Assembly (NCBI GenBank): GCA_017445015.1 | Contig: JAFSVL010000059.1 | Span: forward strand, 1-64,000 | Direction of reading: 5' to 3' | DNA length: 64,000 bases | Origin: Bacteroidales bacterium | GTDB lineage: Bacteria; Bacteroidota; Bacteroidia; Bacteroidales; UBA932 | Part shown: positions 8,451 to 17,790 of the stretch, in pieces | How positions within the stretch are numbered: position 1 is the first letter of the stretch | Layout of the letters: the number at the start of each line of letters is the position of its first letter | Program-made: the position numbers and the translations under genes | Notes under the pieces: generated by a model | What the model saw: the letters and a program-made list of their open reading frames with translations, nothing else | The model's database searches: none | What the model was told of the DNA's origin: nothing

Positions 8451-10148
8451 TTATTCCATATATTCGTTATTGTCCAAGGCTCCGCCGGAATAGGTGACCT
8501 GCTCTGCCGGGATCGGCAGGTAGCGGTGGTACGGGCGGATAAAATCAGGCAGGTACATACCGTCATTGTAGAGCGAGGTGCGTTCGTACCAGATGCCCCA
8601 GCGGACCAGGTCGAACTTGCGCTGGAACTCACCGAAAAGTTCCCTCGCCCGCTCAAGGCGGATTTCCTCCATCAACGCCTCGGCATTGCCTCCCACGGCC
8701 GCCATCGACATCTTGTCGAGCCCGGCGCGGGTGCGGGTGATGTTGAGATAGGCGGCCGCCTGGTCGTATTCACCCAGGTTCAGATATGCTTCGGACTTCA
8801 TCAGGAGCGCATCGGCAAAACGGAAGAATTTGGGATTGTTGGAATCGAGCGTGTAATACATCCCCGGGCACCAGAATTTGTTGCCCAGCCAGGGACGGCT
8901 CAGTTTATTGAAGGTCGAAGCCGTTGCGGAGGAACCGTTCTTGAACCAGCGGACAGTTTTTCCTTCGGGCAGCCGCTCCGTGTCATCGCGGTCATAGCCT
9001 TCCCACTTCCAGGCCAGATTGCCTGAGCCTCCGCGCGCGGCCACGGCATCGCGTGAGTATTCGCCGCTCCGCAGATCGGGGCTGTCGTAGGAAAGCACGG
9101 TCTCGAAATACCAGGTCGTCGGACGGGCGGAGGTGCTGATACGTGCCGCCGTACCGAGTTCGGGGATGGCCATCCCTCCGTAGATATCGGTAATTTCATA
9201 GTCGTCATCCTCCTCGCCCTCAACGGTCGTAAGGCCCTTCGAGGGGGTGGAGACGACGGCGATGTAGCCGGTCTGCTGAACCCCGTATTCGTCAAAAGTA
9301 TTGGCGATTTCCAGAATGCTCTCTTTGGTGAACTTTTTACTGAAGGGGATATCGGTCAGCGGATAGTCTTTGCCGAAGGCCTCCGGATTTCCGGAATAGT
9401 CGCCGTACACGCGCTCGAGCGCCGTCACCGCCGTAACCGCATCCTCCCAGCGTTCGTTCCACAGGGCCATCTTCGCCGCAATAATCAGGGCGGTGGCATA
9501 GCCCATACGGTTGTCGACGGGCGCGTCGTAACTGCGTTTGACCTTCATGGCGCCCATGCCGCCCATATCCTTGGGAAGGGCGTAGCGGAACAGTTCGTCA
9601 ATCAGGTAATCCCGCGTATCACCCGCACTCATCCGCGGCAGCGAGGCAATCTGCGCCCGGTTTTCCTCGGTAACGACATCCGTGTAGAAGGGCACGTCGC
9701 CGAAGGTACAGGTAAGCAGGTAATAGAAGAATGCACGGAGCACGATGGTCTCGGAAGTCATTTCAAGGGCTTCCGCGTCGGTGCATCCCCCCTTGAGATG
9801 GCAGTTCTCGATGGCCGCGATCATGGAATTTGCACGCATCACGCCCATATAACTGTACTTCCAGATTGTGGAAGCGATGGCGGGACGGGAGGGCGAAAAG
9901 TTGAGTGTCGCATTATAGAAAGTAGAGGCGTTCATGGTCATGCAGTCCGTCTGGCAGTCCGTGACGAACCAGAAGTTCTGGCCTCCCAACTGGCTGCGGA
10001 TCAAGTTGTAGCAGGCATTGATGCCGGTCTCGCACTGCGCCTTGTTGGTATAGAAGTCCTCATTGCGGGAGTTGCTCATCAGTTCTTCCTTGAGGGAACA
10101 GCCCGCAAGTGCGAACAGGGATACAAGGATCAAAATATGCTTTTTCAT
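8451..10148 (-). CDS. SusD/RagB family nutrient-binding outer membrane lipoprotein
   Basis: The 565-aa product is a SusD-family protein: lipoprotein signal (lipobox LAGC, Cys 17), the N-terminal segment EELMSNSRNEDFYTNKAQCE typical of the family, TPR-like helices (INACYNLIRSQ, ALIIAAKMALWNERWEDA), and a C-terminal RLERARELFGEFQRKFDLVRWG helix region. SusD proteins sit as a lid on the SusC barrel and capture glycans. The gene follows susC by 12 nt, the canonical order. Length is normal. The ligand cannot be read from sequence. Confidence 0.95.
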   Translation of the reverse strand: MKKHILILVSLFALAGCSLKEELMSNSRNEDFYTNKAQCETGINACYNLIRSQLGGQNFWFVTDCQTDCMTMNASTFYNATLNFSPSRPAIASTIWKYSYMGVMRANSMIAAIENCHLKGGCTDAEALEMTSETIVLRAFFYYLLTCTFGDVPFYTDVVTEENRAQIASLPRMSAGDTRDYLIDELFRYALPKDMGGMGAMKVKRSYDAPVDNRMGYATALIIAAKMALWNERWEDAVTAVTALERVYGDYSGNPEAFGKDYPLTDIPFSKKFTKESILEIANTFDEYGVQQTGYIAVVSTPSKGLTTVEGEEDDDYEITDIYGGMAIPELGTAARISTSARPTTWYFETVLSYDSPDLRSGEYSRDAVAARGGSGNLAWKWEGYDRDDTERLPEGKTVRWFKNGSSATASTFNKLSRPWLGNKFWCPGMYYTLDSNNPKFFRFADALLMKSEAYLNLGEYDQAAAYLNITRTRAGLDKMSMAAVGGNAEALMEEIRLERARELFGEFQRKFDLVRWGIWYERTSLYNDGMYLPDFIRPYHRYLPIPAEQVTYSGGALDNNEYME

Positions 10149-10160
10149 CTGACGTTCCTC

Positions 10161-13100
10161 CTAGAAGTTAAGTTGGATATTGAGGGTAAAGGTGCGCGGA
10201 CGCGGGAAAGAGCCGTTGTCCAGACGGCGCACGGTGGCGTCGGTGGAAACGTCGGGATCGAATCCGTTGTACTTCTTCAGCAGCCAGAGGTTCTCCCCCG
10301 TCACACCGATGTTGAGTCCCTTGAAGAACTTGGACCAGCGGCTGATGGGGATGTTGTAACTGAGGGTGACGGTCTTGAGTCGCAGGTAGGAGGCGTCATG
10401 GACCTGGAAGTCGGAAGCATTGGTATCGTCCCAGTTGGGGACGGCGATATCCGAATCGGGGTTGCGTTCGGCATTCCAGGCATCCAGCATATAGCGGTAC
10501 TTGTTCCAGCTCAGCGCAGAAGAGCCCATCCACAGCTCGGAGAGGTTGTAGATCTTTCCGCCGACGGAATAGGCGAAGTAAACGCTGAGTTTGAGCCGTT
10601 TCCACTTGAAGTCATTCTGGAAGCCGCCATAGACGAGCGGGTCGGAATTGCCCAGGTACACCACGTCGTTCTGGTCCAGCATACCGTCGCCGTTAACGTC
10701 AAGGAAACGGGTGCGGCCCACATTGGTACCGTTGGATCCGTCCGCGATGGTGGAGACGTAGGTATGCGTGTATTGGTTGCGGTCGATTTCCTCCTGACTG
10801 TGCCAGATTCCCGCCCGCTGGTACCCCCAGAGGGCGTTGACCGGGTAGCCGGTCTTGTAACCGTAGAGATACTGGGTGGAGTTTCTGGGGTTCATGTAGG
10901 TGGGAACCACCTCGTCGCCCGCACCGGAATCCACCACCTTCTGGTTGTTGTGGGAAATCGTGAACGCTGTGCTCCACTCGAAGTTGCGGCTCTTGACGTT
11001 CTTCGTATTCAGGGTGACTTCCACGCCGATATTGCGGGTGGTTCCCATATTGTCGAAGTAGGTATCATAGCCCGTCACCTGGGAATTGCGCACGCTCAAC
11101 AGAAGATTGTTCGTCACGGAATAGTAGGTATCGACTTCCAGGGAAACGCGGGAACGCCAGCCGGAGAAGTTGAAACCAAGGTTGTAGGCATCGGTGGTCT
11201 CCCAGGTCAGGTGGCTGTTCGCCAGGCGGTTGGGCATCGTGGCCAGCAGGAAACGGTCTCCAAAGTACCAGGAACCCTGGTTGGCCCCGATGGTAGCCAT
11301 AGAGAGGTAACTGCTGATGGCATCATTGCCGCTGCGCCCGGCACTTACGCGCAGGGAAAGGTCGTTCACCCAATGCGCCTTCTTCATCCACGGTTCGTTC
11401 ATGATGGACCAGCGGAAGGCTGCGGCGGGGAAGAATCCCCACTTGTTCTCATCGGAGAAGTTGGAGGCGGCGTCGGCGCGGGCGGTCAGCGTCAGGTAAT
11501 AACGGCGCTTATAATTGTAATTGAAACGGCCCAGCACGGACATCGTCGTCTTCTTGGTGCGATAGGAAGTGGAGTAGGAGTTGGAGGTATTCATGATCGA
11601 CGTCATATCATAGTAAAGCGTCGCATCGTTGATATAGCCCGTACCGGAGACGAATTGGTTGTCGCGGAGCGTCTGTCCGGTGGTAAAGCCCGCCACCGCC
11701 TCGAAATTATGGTTGCGTTTCACCGACTTCTTGTAGGTGAGCGTCGTCTCGCTGAGAAGACGCTGTTCATCATAGACGCTGCGCGTCGCACGTCCGCCCT
11801 GCTTGCGGGCGGCGGCTACCGGCATGAAGGACGGTGAATAGGTATAGGAGAGGTCGTTCTGCCTTGTGAAGGAGAAACTGGACTTGAGGGTCAGCCCCTT
11901 GGCCAGGTTCAGTTCTACCCAGGGAACGACGTTCAGGTTCCATTTGTCCGCCTTGTTCTTCACGTTTTTGGCGGAGATATAAGGGTTGTTGAAGACCACG
12001 CCCTGCGAATCATCGTAGGAATAACGGTTCCAGGTGCTCGACGTATCCAGCAGGGGGCTGATGTAGATGGCCGCGCTGGTGCTCGTTCCCGTCACCATCG
12101 CATTGGTGCGGTCCACGTCGAAATACACCACATTGAGGCGGACGCCGATGCGCACCACCTTGCCCAGTCTTGTATCGAAGGCGCTGCGCAGTGTGTAACG
12201 CTTGTATTCCTGGCCGATGACCACGCCCTTGTTGTAATTAAAACCGGCGCCTACATAGTAGTGGGTCTTGCCGTCACCGCCGGTAATGTTGAGGGACTGG
12301 TTATTGTAGATACCGGTCTGGCTCAGCACCTTCACCCAGTCCGTACCCTGGCCGAGCAGCGACGGATCGGGGAAAGGATAGCCGGAATCGGCCGTGGCCG
12401 GATTGTTCTTCAGGGTGGAACTGCGCTGTACGGCCACCATATTCTGCCAGGTGGCATACTCCTGTGCATTCATGATGTCCAGGGTGCCGGCAATCTGCGA
12501 GAAACCGGTGGTGCTGTTGAGCGTCACCTTGAAGGATGCGTCCTTGGGCTTCTTGTGGTCCGTGGTCACGAGGATGACGCCGTTGGCACCGCGGCTGCCG
12601 TAGATGGCCGTCGAACTGACGTCCTTCAGTACGGAAATGCTTACGATATCGGCGGGGTTGATGTCGTCCAGGCTGCTGACGGCATCCAGGACGCCGTCCA
12701 CGACGATAAGCGGCTCATTGCCCGCACTGATGGAACGCGCACCGCGGATCTGGATGCTGGTGGTCTGTCCGGGCTCACCGGATCCAGAAAGGATATCCGC
12801 TCCGGCGATACGGCCCTGAAGGGCCTCGGCAATGGAATTGACCGGGGTTTCCTGGAGTTCATCCATCGTGACGACGGAAACTGAACCGGTCAGGTCTCCC
12901 TTTCTGGAGGTACCGTAACCGATGGCGACGGCGGTTTCCAGAACGGTGGAAGCGGGTTCCAGCTGCACATCGATGACCGTCCGTCCGTTCACGGTCTCCA
13001 GTTTCGGCTTGTAACTGAGAAAATTGAATTCAAGGACGCCTTCCTTATCGACGGAAATGGAGTATTTTCCGTCAGAGTCTGTCACGACGCCGTTCCGTGT

Positions 13101-13247
13101 ATCGTTCTTGTCCATGACGGCGGCTCCGGCGAGCGGCTGTCCGGTCTCGTCCTTCACCACACCTTTGACCGTAATCTTCTGAGCGAAGGCGCCCCCGCTA
13201 AGGGAAAGCAGGGCGAGGACTGCAACTATTCTGAGTTTCATTGTCAT
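10161..13247 (-). CDS. SusC/RagA family TonB-linked outer membrane transporter
   Basis: The 1028-aa product has a signal peptide (about 1-22, ending FAQ), a carboxypeptidase-regulatory-like domain (about 25-100, ITVKGVVKDETGQPLAGAAV), a TonB plug (about 110-235, with VNSIAEALQGRIAGADI and IQIRGARSISAGNEPLIVVDG), a 22-strand barrel, and a C-terminal aromatic strand (FTLNIQLNF). It imports oligosaccharides with the SusD partner encoded next. There are two possible ATGs (residues 1 and 3). No N-terminal signalling extension of the FecA type is seen, so it is unlikely to talk directly to an anti-sigma factor. No regulator of the locus (SusR, hybrid two-component or ECF pair) lies within the operon in this window. 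Confidence 0.95.
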   Translation of the reverse strand: MTMKLRIVAVLALLSLSGGAFAQKITVKGVVKDETGQPLAGAAVMDKNDTRNGVVTDSDGKYSISVDKEGVLEFNFLSYKPKLETVNGRTVIDVQLEPASTVLETAVAIGYGTSRKGDLTGSVSVVTMDELQETPVNSIAEALQGRIAGADILSGSGEPGQTTSIQIRGARSISAGNEPLIVVDGVLDAVSSLDDINPADIVSISVLKDVSSTAIYGSRGANGVILVTTDHKKPKDASFKVTLNSTTGFSQIAGTLDIMNAQEYATWQNMVAVQRSSTLKNNPATADSGYPFPDPSLLGQGTDWVKVLSQTGIYNNQSLNITGGDGKTHYYVGAGFNYNKGVVIGQEYKRYTLRSAFDTRLGKVVRIGVRLNVVYFDVDRTNAMVTGTSTSAAIYISPLLDTSSTWNRYSYDDSQGVVFNNPYISAKNVKNKADKWNLNVVPWVELNLAKGLTLKSSFSFTRQNDLSYTYSPSFMPVAAARKQGGRATRSVYDEQRLLSETTLTYKKSVKRNHNFEAVAGFTTGQTLRDNQFVSGTGYINDATLYYDMTSIMNTSNSYSTSYRTKKTTMSVLGRFNYNYKRRYYLTLTARADAASNFSDENKWGFFPAAAFRWSIMNEPWMKKAHWVNDLSLRVSAGRSGNDAISSYLSMATIGANQGSWYFGDRFLLATMPNRLANSHLTWETTDAYNLGFNFSGWRSRVSLEVDTYYSVTNNLLLSVRNSQVTGYDTYFDNMGTTRNIGVEVTLNTKNVKSRNFEWSTAFTISHNNQKVVDSGAGDEVVPTYMNPRNSTQYLYGYKTGYPVNALWGYQRAGIWHSQEEIDRNQYTHTYVSTIADGSNGTNVGRTRFLDVNGDGMLDQNDVVYLGNSDPLVYGGFQNDFKWKRLKLSVYFAYSVGGKIYNLSELWMGSSALSWNKYRYMLDAWNAERNPDSDIAVPNWDDTNASDFQVHDASYLRLKTVTLSYNIPISRWSKFFKGLNIGVTGENLWLLKKYNGFDPDVSTDATVRRLDNGSFPRPRTFTLNIQLNF

Positions 13248-13254
13248 AAGTTTC

Positions 13255-14355
13255 TCAATATTTAATGGTCAGGCGGACAGCCTTGTGGGCGACACCGGAG
13301 AGAGGCGCGTCGGTCAGGCGCACGTCAACGGCGGCGTTCCACACCTGGTTGGAGGCATAGACATAGTCGGCCCGCCAACTGCGGTCTCCCGAGGTATAAC
13401 TGGGGTTGTATCCGCGCTGCGACATCCAGATACAGTCGGTCAGGTTGTTGGTCTGCGCGTAGATATCGGCGAGGAAGGCATCGTCATCGGGATTGGAAGG
13501 ATACCAGGACGGGGTCTGCGGATACCCCGCCTCCATCACGCTGTAGTAATAAAAGGAACCGCCGATGACCCATTTCGCACCCGCCCCCGGACGGTTGAAC
13601 CCGCCTTCGAGCAGGGACATGAGTTGCGGAAGGGCCGTCGCATCTTCATCAAAATCGGCCACCTGCCAGCAGATGCCGTCGATTTCCTGGCTGAGGCTGG
13701 CGGGAAACGCTCCGGAGAGAGAGGCCCCGGCAGGCAGACCGCTTTTATTTACGATGAGCAGGCCGCCGTTGCGTACGAGCGAAGCCCAGTCATCCGCGTG
13801 TTCCGCTTCAAACGCGGCGGCAAGCTCATCTTCCCAGATGAGGAAAAAGAGCTGGGCGGAAGAGGCGTTGACCATGCCGCTGACTTCCTGGATGTCGGTG
13901 CAGCCCTGGATATTGGCGTAAAGCGCCTCGACACGGGTCAGCGGGGTATCCACGAACTCCACATAGGAATCCTGGGGAGCGCTGGCATATTCCGTACCGT
14001 CAGGAGTCCCCTGCTGTATGATGTATAAGGTATCCGAGACCATCGTCTTGAGGCTGCGCAGCACAATCGCGCCGCGACGGGTTGCATTGGTCTGCACAAA
14101 ATCGGATTCATTGGAGCCGTAGTAAACGGTGAAGGCACCTTCGCCTTCGCGGCCGTTCACGTCCGTACTCATCCAATTTTCCTGAGGGACGACACGCCAC
14201 AGGCCTTCGAGGGAAACCAGCACGGTCTTGGCGCCGCTCTGTGCGGTAACATAAACCTCGCCTACCTTTCGGCCCGGCTTCGCGTCATCCTTTCCGGAGG
14301 TACAGGACACGGCGGAAAGGGCGGCAAGGGCAAGAATCAATACTATCTTTTTCAT
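13255..14355 (-). CDS. BACON-type lipoprotein with a degenerate endonuclease/exonuclease/phosphatase-like domain
   Basis: The 366-aa product has a lipoprotein signal (lipobox LSAVSC) and one BACON-like domain (about 28-115, closing in DTLYIIQQG). Residues about 125-366 follow the layout of the endonuclease/exonuclease/phosphatase (EEP) fold: LYANIQ near the start, FFLIWEDE, WVIGGSFYYY where GDFN is expected, LADIYAQTNNLTDCIW, then PSYTSG and RADYVYAS, and SGVAHKAVRLTI where the SDH motif is expected. The usual metal and catalytic Asp/His residues look replaced (GDFN to GGSF, SDH to VAH), so it may be a binding protein built on an enzyme fold. This reading is by eye and needs structural confirmation. 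It lies 7 nt upstream of susC. Confidence 0.55.
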   Translation of the reverse strand: MKKIVLILALAALSAVSCTSGKDDAKPGRKVGEVYVTAQSGAKTVLVSLEGLWRVVPQENWMSTDVNGREGEGAFTVYYGSNESDFVQTNATRRGAIVLRSLKTMVSDTLYIIQQGTPDGTEYASAPQDSYVEFVDTPLTRVEALYANIQGCTDIQEVSGMVNASSAQLFFLIWEDELAAAFEAEHADDWASLVRNGGLLIVNKSGLPAGASLSGAFPASLSQEIDGICWQVADFDEDATALPQLMSLLEGGFNRPGAGAKWVIGGSFYYYSVMEAGYPQTPSWYPSNPDDDAFLADIYAQTNNLTDCIWMSQRGYNPSYTSGDRSWRADYVYASNQVWNAAVDVRLTDAPLSGVAHKAVRLTIKY

Positions 14356-14360
14356 GACAC

Positions 14361-15233
14361 TTAATATTCAAGGTATCCGTTTTCAATGGAGAATACGGGG
14401 ATGAGGGAGGTACCCACCTGCACGGAAGCCACGGCAAAGCCGCTGCCCGCCACGCGCGGTACGCTGATTGCGGGGAATGCGACGGAGAATTCCTCATCGG
14501 TCGTGCTCACCTTCAGGGTCAGGCTCCCCCGCCCGTAATCTGCGTGAGGAAGCACGAAGCGGAAGGACGTGAAACTGTCCCCGCTGCGCGACGGGACGGC
14601 CTCACCGCCGAAATCCAGGGAAGTCCGGGATGAGGCGACCGAAGAAGGAGTCACTGCGCAACCGGGAGCGGCGAGCAGACGACCGGAAATGCCGTGGTCT
14701 GCATCCAACTCCATGGAAGTGACATTGACGACCTCGTCAAAACGGATCTGGACCTCCAGCAGACCGGCCGGATAACGGAAATGCAGCACATTTTCGTCCG
14801 CGGCAGCATCGGCCATCAGGAAGGGGCAATAACGGCGGAAGAAAGCCGCATCATCCGCCAAAGGCTCAAATTCCTGGACGGAAGGAATCGTAAAGGGCAA
14901 CTTCCCGGATTCGGGCACCAGTCCCTCCACATAAGGAAAGGATGCCATCACGTCCCCCTTGACGAGGGGACCGTAAAAGCGGGCTTCACGCTGACCTTCT
15001 CCGGAACGCTTGAGTTCATAGGCAAGGTTCAGCCCCTGTTCAGAGCCGAAGAGGCTGAGCCGGTCGCCCGCCTTCCAGGTATCGGACACACGCTGGCCGG
15101 GCACCAACTCGATTTCCTCGGTATCCACGGTAAAGACCGTGCGGCCGCTGCGGTCGATATCCGAACCGTCATCTTTCTGGCTGCAGGCTGCCGAAAGCAG
15201 CACGAGGCAAAGGATATAGAAATTTCTTTTCAT
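14361..15233 (-). CDS. Fimbrillin-like surface lipoprotein
   Basis: The 290-aa product has a lipoprotein signal (MKRNFYILCLVLLSAAC) and a fimbrillin/Mfa-like layout: WKAGDRLSLFGSE near residue 52, MASFPYVEGLVPE near residue 95, and two beta-rich halves. Such proteins form minor fimbriae or act as surface-bound glycan binders in Bacteroidales. It sits 5 nt upstream of the BACON/EEP-like gene and 15 nt downstream of the GLUG gene, and is co-oriented with susCD. A surface-binding role in the polysaccharide-utilization system is an inference from this position. Confidence 0.65.
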   Translation of the reverse strand: MKRNFYILCLVLLSAACSQKDDGSDIDRSGRTVFTVDTEEIELVPGQRVSDTWKAGDRLSLFGSEQGLNLAYELKRSGEGQREARFYGPLVKGDVMASFPYVEGLVPESGKLPFTIPSVQEFEPLADDAAFFRRYCPFLMADAAADENVLHFRYPAGLLEVQIRFDEVVNVTSMELDADHGISGRLLAAPGCAVTPSSVASSRTSLDFGGEAVPSRSGDSFTSFRFVLPHADYGRGSLTLKVSTTDEEFSVAFPAISVPRVAGSGFAVASVQVGTSLIPVFSIENGYLEY

Positions 15234-15248
15234 AGCGTCGTCAGGATT

Positions 15249-17681
15249 TTAATCGCCATCCCAATAACTGTTGTTTTCAATGGTCACCATTGACGGAAAA
15301 CCCATCTTGTCCGCGTCCACAAAGAAGGAAGGAGATGCGATGTAGTTCGCAAAGATGGAAGCGGTCATCTCGTCTTTTTTATCAATGGACGGCACGCTGG
15401 CGGCATTGTAGGCGATGAGTGACGTATTGTAGCTGACGCTCCCGCCGAAGCCGCAGCCTCTCACCGAACTTCCCTCGATCTTCAGGATGCCGGGATAGGT
15501 GCCTCCTTCGGTATTCTTACGGGTGGAAAGGCTGAAACCGAGCGCATAATTGCCTTCCGTATAATTGGTGGTACGGACATGCTGCACATGCGCGAAAATC
15601 CGGCAGTTTTCCAGTTTGAAAGTCGCAATGGGGTATGCGATGCCCCCCGCTGCGGCATAATTCTGCCGCTTTACGGTTCCGATCTGTTCGCTCTTTACGA
15701 CGCAGCCGTAGAACTCGGCATAAGCCGCCATCCCGCACAGGCCGCCTGCAGCGGTGCTGAGCGCGGAACGGCTGTACTTGAATTCGTGAGGGACCACCTT
15801 GCCGTAGGTTTCGCAGTCCTCGACCGTGACAGGATAATCTTTCCGGCCGTTGAGCACTCCGGCGATGCCGCCTGAAAAGGCCTTGGTCGCATCGTCGGAA
15901 GAACAGGTGCTGATCAGGTCGCTGTGCACATTCCCACGGTTGATGCAACGCTTTAACTGCATATACACGCAATCCATGCTGGCGGGCGAAGGGCGCGTCG
16001 AAGGACTGTAATACCAAGGCAGCATGCCGGTACCGTTGAGCACCACGGCCATGCCCAGGATGCCGCCCGCACCGGAAATCGTCGCATGGGTCGATGTAGG
16101 AGCGGCACTGTACGTCACATTGACGTCGGCCTCGTTGGTACAGTCCTCAATGGTGAGGAAACAATCCGCGGTACCGTCCACCACCGTCCCGATAATGCCG
16201 CCGAAGCCTTCATAACTACAGCTGGCAGCAGTGCCGGCAGGCTTGATGAGGGTACAGTTGACGGCACCCCGGTTAACGCAGCCCCGGATGAGGCCACATT
16301 CGGCAGGTTTAAGGAAGGTGCCCGCGATACCGCCGGCCGCAAATGAAAATTCTTCTCCGCTGATATCCACTTTGAGGTTGATCTTACCCTCGTTGGTACA
16401 ATTCAGGATGCGGCCGCCGGCGATTGTCCGGACGAAGGCCCCGCCGATGGTCTTGACAGGACCGGAGCTGGAAATATCGGTCTTGTTGACGCAGTTCTCT
16501 ATACAACCGCCTTCCTGCAGGATGCTGACGAAGACGGAAGCCCCTGCCGTATCCGGATTCCTGGGGGTATTGTTCCCCGCCAGGGTAAGGTTGCGCACGG
16601 TTCCGCTGAGGTTGGTGATGAGCGGAAGGTCGCCCGCTGTCTGGGTAAGGGTATGCCCGCCGCCGTCAAGGATAGCGTCAAAATACTGCAAAGGCGTCAG
16701 GGACGGGGTGGAAAAATCCGCCGAAATGGTCACGACACCGTTTTTATCCACCCATTCGGAGCCCAGGGTGCCGTTGTTGCAGGCCGCCGCAAAATCCTCC
16801 CAATCCTCCGCACTGGTAATTTCACGTGCTCCGGGCACATATTCCATCGCATCGAAGGAGACGAGGGCGCCGGGACGCAGGGTGACACCGGCTTCGGCTC
16901 CTTCCGATGGACGCAGCCAGAAGCACTTGAGCACCCGTCTGTCCGCATCGATAAAGCGCAGCCCGAATCCTGAAGGATAATGGCCCGCAGGAAGGGCAAA
17001 GATAAAATCCTGCCCCTCCGGGGTAAGGGTGACGCCGCCTTCGGGGAACAGCATGGTAAGGCTGCCCGTACCGCTTACGGGTGTCAGCGCTCCGGAAACG
17101 GCATCCAGCGTGAAGTCGCCCGCGACCGGCTCGCTCCCGAGGGAATTCAGGGTCAGCGAAGTGATTACATTTGAAGCGGAAACGTCCTTGAGCGTTACGC
17201 GGACAGCGCCGCAAAGGTTTTTCAACTGGATGGCGGCATCCGAAGTTTCCGCATAACCGTAGAGTATGGCGGCACCGCAGGAGAAACTGCCGCCCGCCCA
17301 CTGCTGCTCAGCGGGAATAGCGATCTGCATCGGACCGTTTACACCGTTGGAATGGCAGGCCTCGGCAGGGTACAGGAGACGATAGGGAGCCTCCACGTTC
17401 CGGACTTTGAAATCGGCTTCGGAGATTTTCTCCCCGTAAGCGACGGAAATTGGGGAAGAAGCCACCCCGTTCACGGAAACGCGGTCCCCGTCAGACCAGT
17501 AAACCGACAGCGTGCCGGCGCCGGACTCAGCGTCGAGCCACGTCCGGGAAAAATCCCCGGTAGCGGAAACCAGACGCAGCGATACGATATCACCGTCCCC
17601 AGTCCCGGATTCCGTCCTGGCACACGAAAAGGCAAGGCCCGCCACAAGCAGGACCCCGCTCAAAAGTTTTTTGTGTATCAT
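15249..17681 (-). CDS. Large surface lipoprotein: fimbrillin-like N-terminus plus GLUG-type beta-helix repeats
   Basis: I take the ATG at 17681 as the start because it gives a clean lipoprotein signal (MIHKKLLSGVLLVAGLAFSC); an in-frame TTG six bases upstream is less likely. The product is 810 aa. Residues about 30-280 resemble a fimbrillin-like domain (VYWSDGDRVSVNGV). From about residue 300 there are repeated turns of the type GGxxG followed by INCTNEG or CVNRG, typical of GLUG-like right-handed beta-helices found in surface adhesins and proteases. It is the first gene of the operon, directly behind a TAnnTTTG promoter, and may be an adhesin or glycan-binding surface protein. No catalytic motif was recognised. 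Confidence 0.7.
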   Translation of the reverse strand: MIHKKLLSGVLLVAGLAFSCARTESGTGDGDIVSLRLVSATGDFSRTWLDAESGAGTLSVYWSDGDRVSVNGVASSPISVAYGEKISEADFKVRNVEAPYRLLYPAEACHSNGVNGPMQIAIPAEQQWAGGSFSCGAAILYGYAETSDAAIQLKNLCGAVRVTLKDVSASNVITSLTLNSLGSEPVAGDFTLDAVSGALTPVSGTGSLTMLFPEGGVTLTPEGQDFIFALPAGHYPSGFGLRFIDADRRVLKCFWLRPSEGAEAGVTLRPGALVSFDAMEYVPGAREITSAEDWEDFAAACNNGTLGSEWVDKNGVVTISADFSTPSLTPLQYFDAILDGGGHTLTQTAGDLPLITNLSGTVRNLTLAGNNTPRNPDTAGASVFVSILQEGGCIENCVNKTDISSSGPVKTIGGAFVRTIAGGRILNCTNEGKINLKVDISGEEFSFAAGGIAGTFLKPAECGLIRGCVNRGAVNCTLIKPAGTAASCSYEGFGGIIGTVVDGTADCFLTIEDCTNEADVNVTYSAAPTSTHATISGAGGILGMAVVLNGTGMLPWYYSPSTRPSPASMDCVYMQLKRCINRGNVHSDLISTCSSDDATKAFSGGIAGVLNGRKDYPVTVEDCETYGKVVPHEFKYSRSALSTAAGGLCGMAAYAEFYGCVVKSEQIGTVKRQNYAAAGGIAYPIATFKLENCRIFAHVQHVRTTNYTEGNYALGFSLSTRKNTEGGTYPGILKIEGSSVRGCGFGGSVSYNTSLIAYNAASVPSIDKKDEMTASIFANYIASPSFFVDADKMGFPSMVTIENNSYWDGD

Positions 17682-17716
17682 AAGCAAAGCTTTGTTCCAG
17701 TGTTATTCTTCTTTCA

Positions 17717-17724
17717 CAAAGCTA
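17717..17724 (-). promoter_or_regulatory. Probable -7 element (TAGCTTTG) of the polysaccharide-utilization operon
   Basis: On the minus strand TAGCTTTG fits the Bacteroidota TAnnTTTG -7 consensus and lies 35 nt upstream of the ATG at 17681. No clear TTTG -33 box is seen at the expected spacing, where the upstream terminator of tig sits instead. The promoter therefore starts almost at the end of the terminator. Confidence 0.5.
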
Positions 17725-17729
17725 TGCAG

Positions 17730-17769
17730 AAAAAAAAATCACGGGTATAAGAAATTTCCCAACCCGTGA
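17730..17769 (-). terminator. Intrinsic terminator after the trigger factor gene
   Basis: On the minus strand an 8-bp perfect stem (TCACGGGT paired with ACCCGTGA, loop of 15 nt) is followed by a run of nine T. It lies about 20 nt after the trigger factor stop and separates the sphingolipid/HD/tig operon from the promoter of the polysaccharide-utilization operon. Confidence 0.85.
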
Positions 17770-17790
17770 AAGAATATTGTCAAGAAAAGC

